Positions 18,782 through 19,644 of a stretch of 19,644 bases of DNA are shown here, piece by piece. The stretch's first letter is position 1; each line of letters starts with the position of its first letter. Made by a program: the position numbers and the translations under genes. The notes under the pieces are model-generated. The model did no database searches. It was given only the letters and a program-made list of their open reading frames with translations, and had not been told where the DNA came from. The stretch spans positions 1-19,644 of the forward strand of contig JAZOMF010000055.1 of NCBI GenBank assembly GCA_045653805.1, written 5' to 3'. Origin of the DNA: SVTX01 sp045653805. GTDB lineage: Bacteria > Bacillota > Clostridia > Oscillospirales > CAG-272.

Positions 18782-19644
18782 TTAAGCGAGAATCTCGGAA
18801 ACAACGCCGGAACCAACGGTTCTACCACCCTCACGGATAGCGAAACGGAGACCCTTCTCACAAGCGATGGGCTTAATGAGCTCAACGGTCATATCAACGT
18901 TATCACCAGGACGGCACATCTCAACGCCTGCAGGAAGCTCGATTACGCCGGTAACGTCAGTAGTTCTGAAGTAGAACTGGGGTCTGTAACCTGCGAAGAA
19001 GGGCTTAGAACGGCCGCCTTCCTTCTCGGTAAGAACGTAAACCTGACCAACGAACTTGGTGTGGGGGTTGATGGAGCCGGGCTTACAAAGAACCTGACCT
19101 CTTTCGATCTCGTCCTTAGCTACGCCACGGAGAAGTGCACCGATGTTATCACCAGCCTCTGCCTGGGGAAGGAGCTTGTGGAACATCTCAACACCGGTAA
19201 CGGTGGTCTGCTTCTTCTCGTCTACGAGACCAACGATCTCGACAACGTCGGATACCTTAATGGTACCTCTCTCAACTCTACCGGTAGCAACAGTACCACG
19301 ACCGGAGATAGAGAATACGTCCTCGACGGGCATAAGGAAGGGAAGGTCTGCCATACGGTCGGGAGTAGGAATGTATGCGTCAACCTCAGCCATGAGCTCG
19401 AGAATGCAAGCATACTCAGGAGCGTTGATGTCGGTGCTGGTGGACTCGAGGGCGTCACGAGCAGAACCGCAAACAACGGGGAGCTCGGCGCCGGGCAAAT
19501 CGTACTCGTTAAGAAGATCTCTGATCTCCATCTCTACGAGCTCGAGAAGCTCATCGTCATCAACGAGGTCCTTCTTGTTCATGAATACAACGATTGCAGG
19601 AACGCCAACCTGACGAGCAAGAAGAACGGGCTCTCTGGTCTGTG
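18782..19644 (-). CDS. tuf: Elongation factor Tu (partial, N-terminus beyond window)
   Basis: GTPase that brings aminoacyl-tRNA to the ribosome. About 287 of roughly 397 residues are visible. The frame enters from the right edge reading QTREPVLLARQVGVPAIVVF, then FMNKKD (the guanine-specific NKxD motif) and CGSARDALE (G5). Domain II follows (FLMPVEDVFSISGRGTVATG, then VEMFHKLLPQAEAGDNIG), then domain III (YRPQFYFRTTDVTG, and FAIREGGRTVGSGVV at the end). The start lies beyond the window; an internal ATG at 19580-19582 is not the start. Factor Tu of other bacteria more often has IVVFLNKxD, a minor difference. Confidence 0.98.
   Translation of the reverse strand, partial: QTREPVLLARQVGVPAIVVFMNKKDLVDDDELLELVEMEIRDLLNEYDLPGAELPVVCGSARDALESTSTDINAPEYACILELMAEVDAYIPTPDRMADLPFLMPVEDVFSISGRGTVATGRVERGTIKVSDVVEIVGLVDEKKQTTVTGVEMFHKLLPQAEAGDNIGALLRGVAKDEIERGQVLCKPGSINPHTKFVGQVYVLTEKEGGRSKPFFAGYRPQFYFRTTDVTGVIELPAGVEMCRPGDNVDMTVELIKPIACEKGLRFAIREGGRTVGSGVVSEILA

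Overview
The window looks like a chromosomal core region of a low-to-mid GC Clostridia-type Firmicute. I infer this from gene content and regulation: the rpmG-secE-nusG-rplK-rplA order, long-form ribosome hibernation factor, RecD2, a DUF368/PopT transporter, an S-box (SAM-I) riboswitch on metK, an FMN riboswitch on a RibU-type ECF transporter subunit, AGGAGG ribosome sites and consensus sigma-A promoters. No species can be named from sequence alone. Both edge genes (rplA and tuf) are cut by the window. All protein genes except hpf, and every RNA gene except tRNA-Arg, are on the minus strand.

Layout. 1-2335: ribosomal/secretion operon rpmG, secE, nusG, rplK, rplA (minus), with a structure before rplK that resembles the L1 rRNA-binding site. 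SecE carries a signal-peptide-like segment and an acidic serine-rich loop. 2336-3212: divergent promoters, tRNA-Arg(ACG), then two tRNA-like repeat units that each end in CCA and a terminator, then a cluster of micro-hairpins. 3213-6435: fba (class II aldolase), a stand-alone GltD/NfnB-like Fe-S flavoprotein, and an SDR oxidoreductase, each with its own promoter. 6436-7402: hpf with a structured leader (plus). 7403-7925: no gene; two modular repeat elements back to back. 7926-10547: mreB-pepD. 10586-12073: two paralogous XRE regulators and comF behind a promoter with two matching palindromes. 12107-15206: recD2 and a small membrane protein, flanked by further copies of the modular repeat. 15224-17677: metK under a SAM-I riboswitch, and popT. 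17685-18564: ribU under an FMN riboswitch. 18597-19644: tuf (partial), with another structured repeat directly behind its stop codon.

The genes are mostly housekeeping: translation (rplA, rplK, rpmG, tuf, hpf, tRNA-Arg), export (secE), transcription (nusG), cell shape and envelope lipid carrier recycling (mreB, popT), DNA repair and uptake (recD2, comF), cofactor supply (metK, ribU), and glycolysis/peptide use (fba, pepD). The unusual content is in the non-coding DNA. At least four copies of a hairpin-rich modular repeat (7437-7612, 7630-7901, 12107-12284, 14991-15206) lie behind genes, all with the same end facing the neighbouring stop codon. One hairpin in this family changes sequence on both arms between copies while keeping its pairing. 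Together with the tRNA-like units, the micro-hairpin cluster and the tuf-tail repeat, this suggests a genome that collects structured elements at gene 3' ends.
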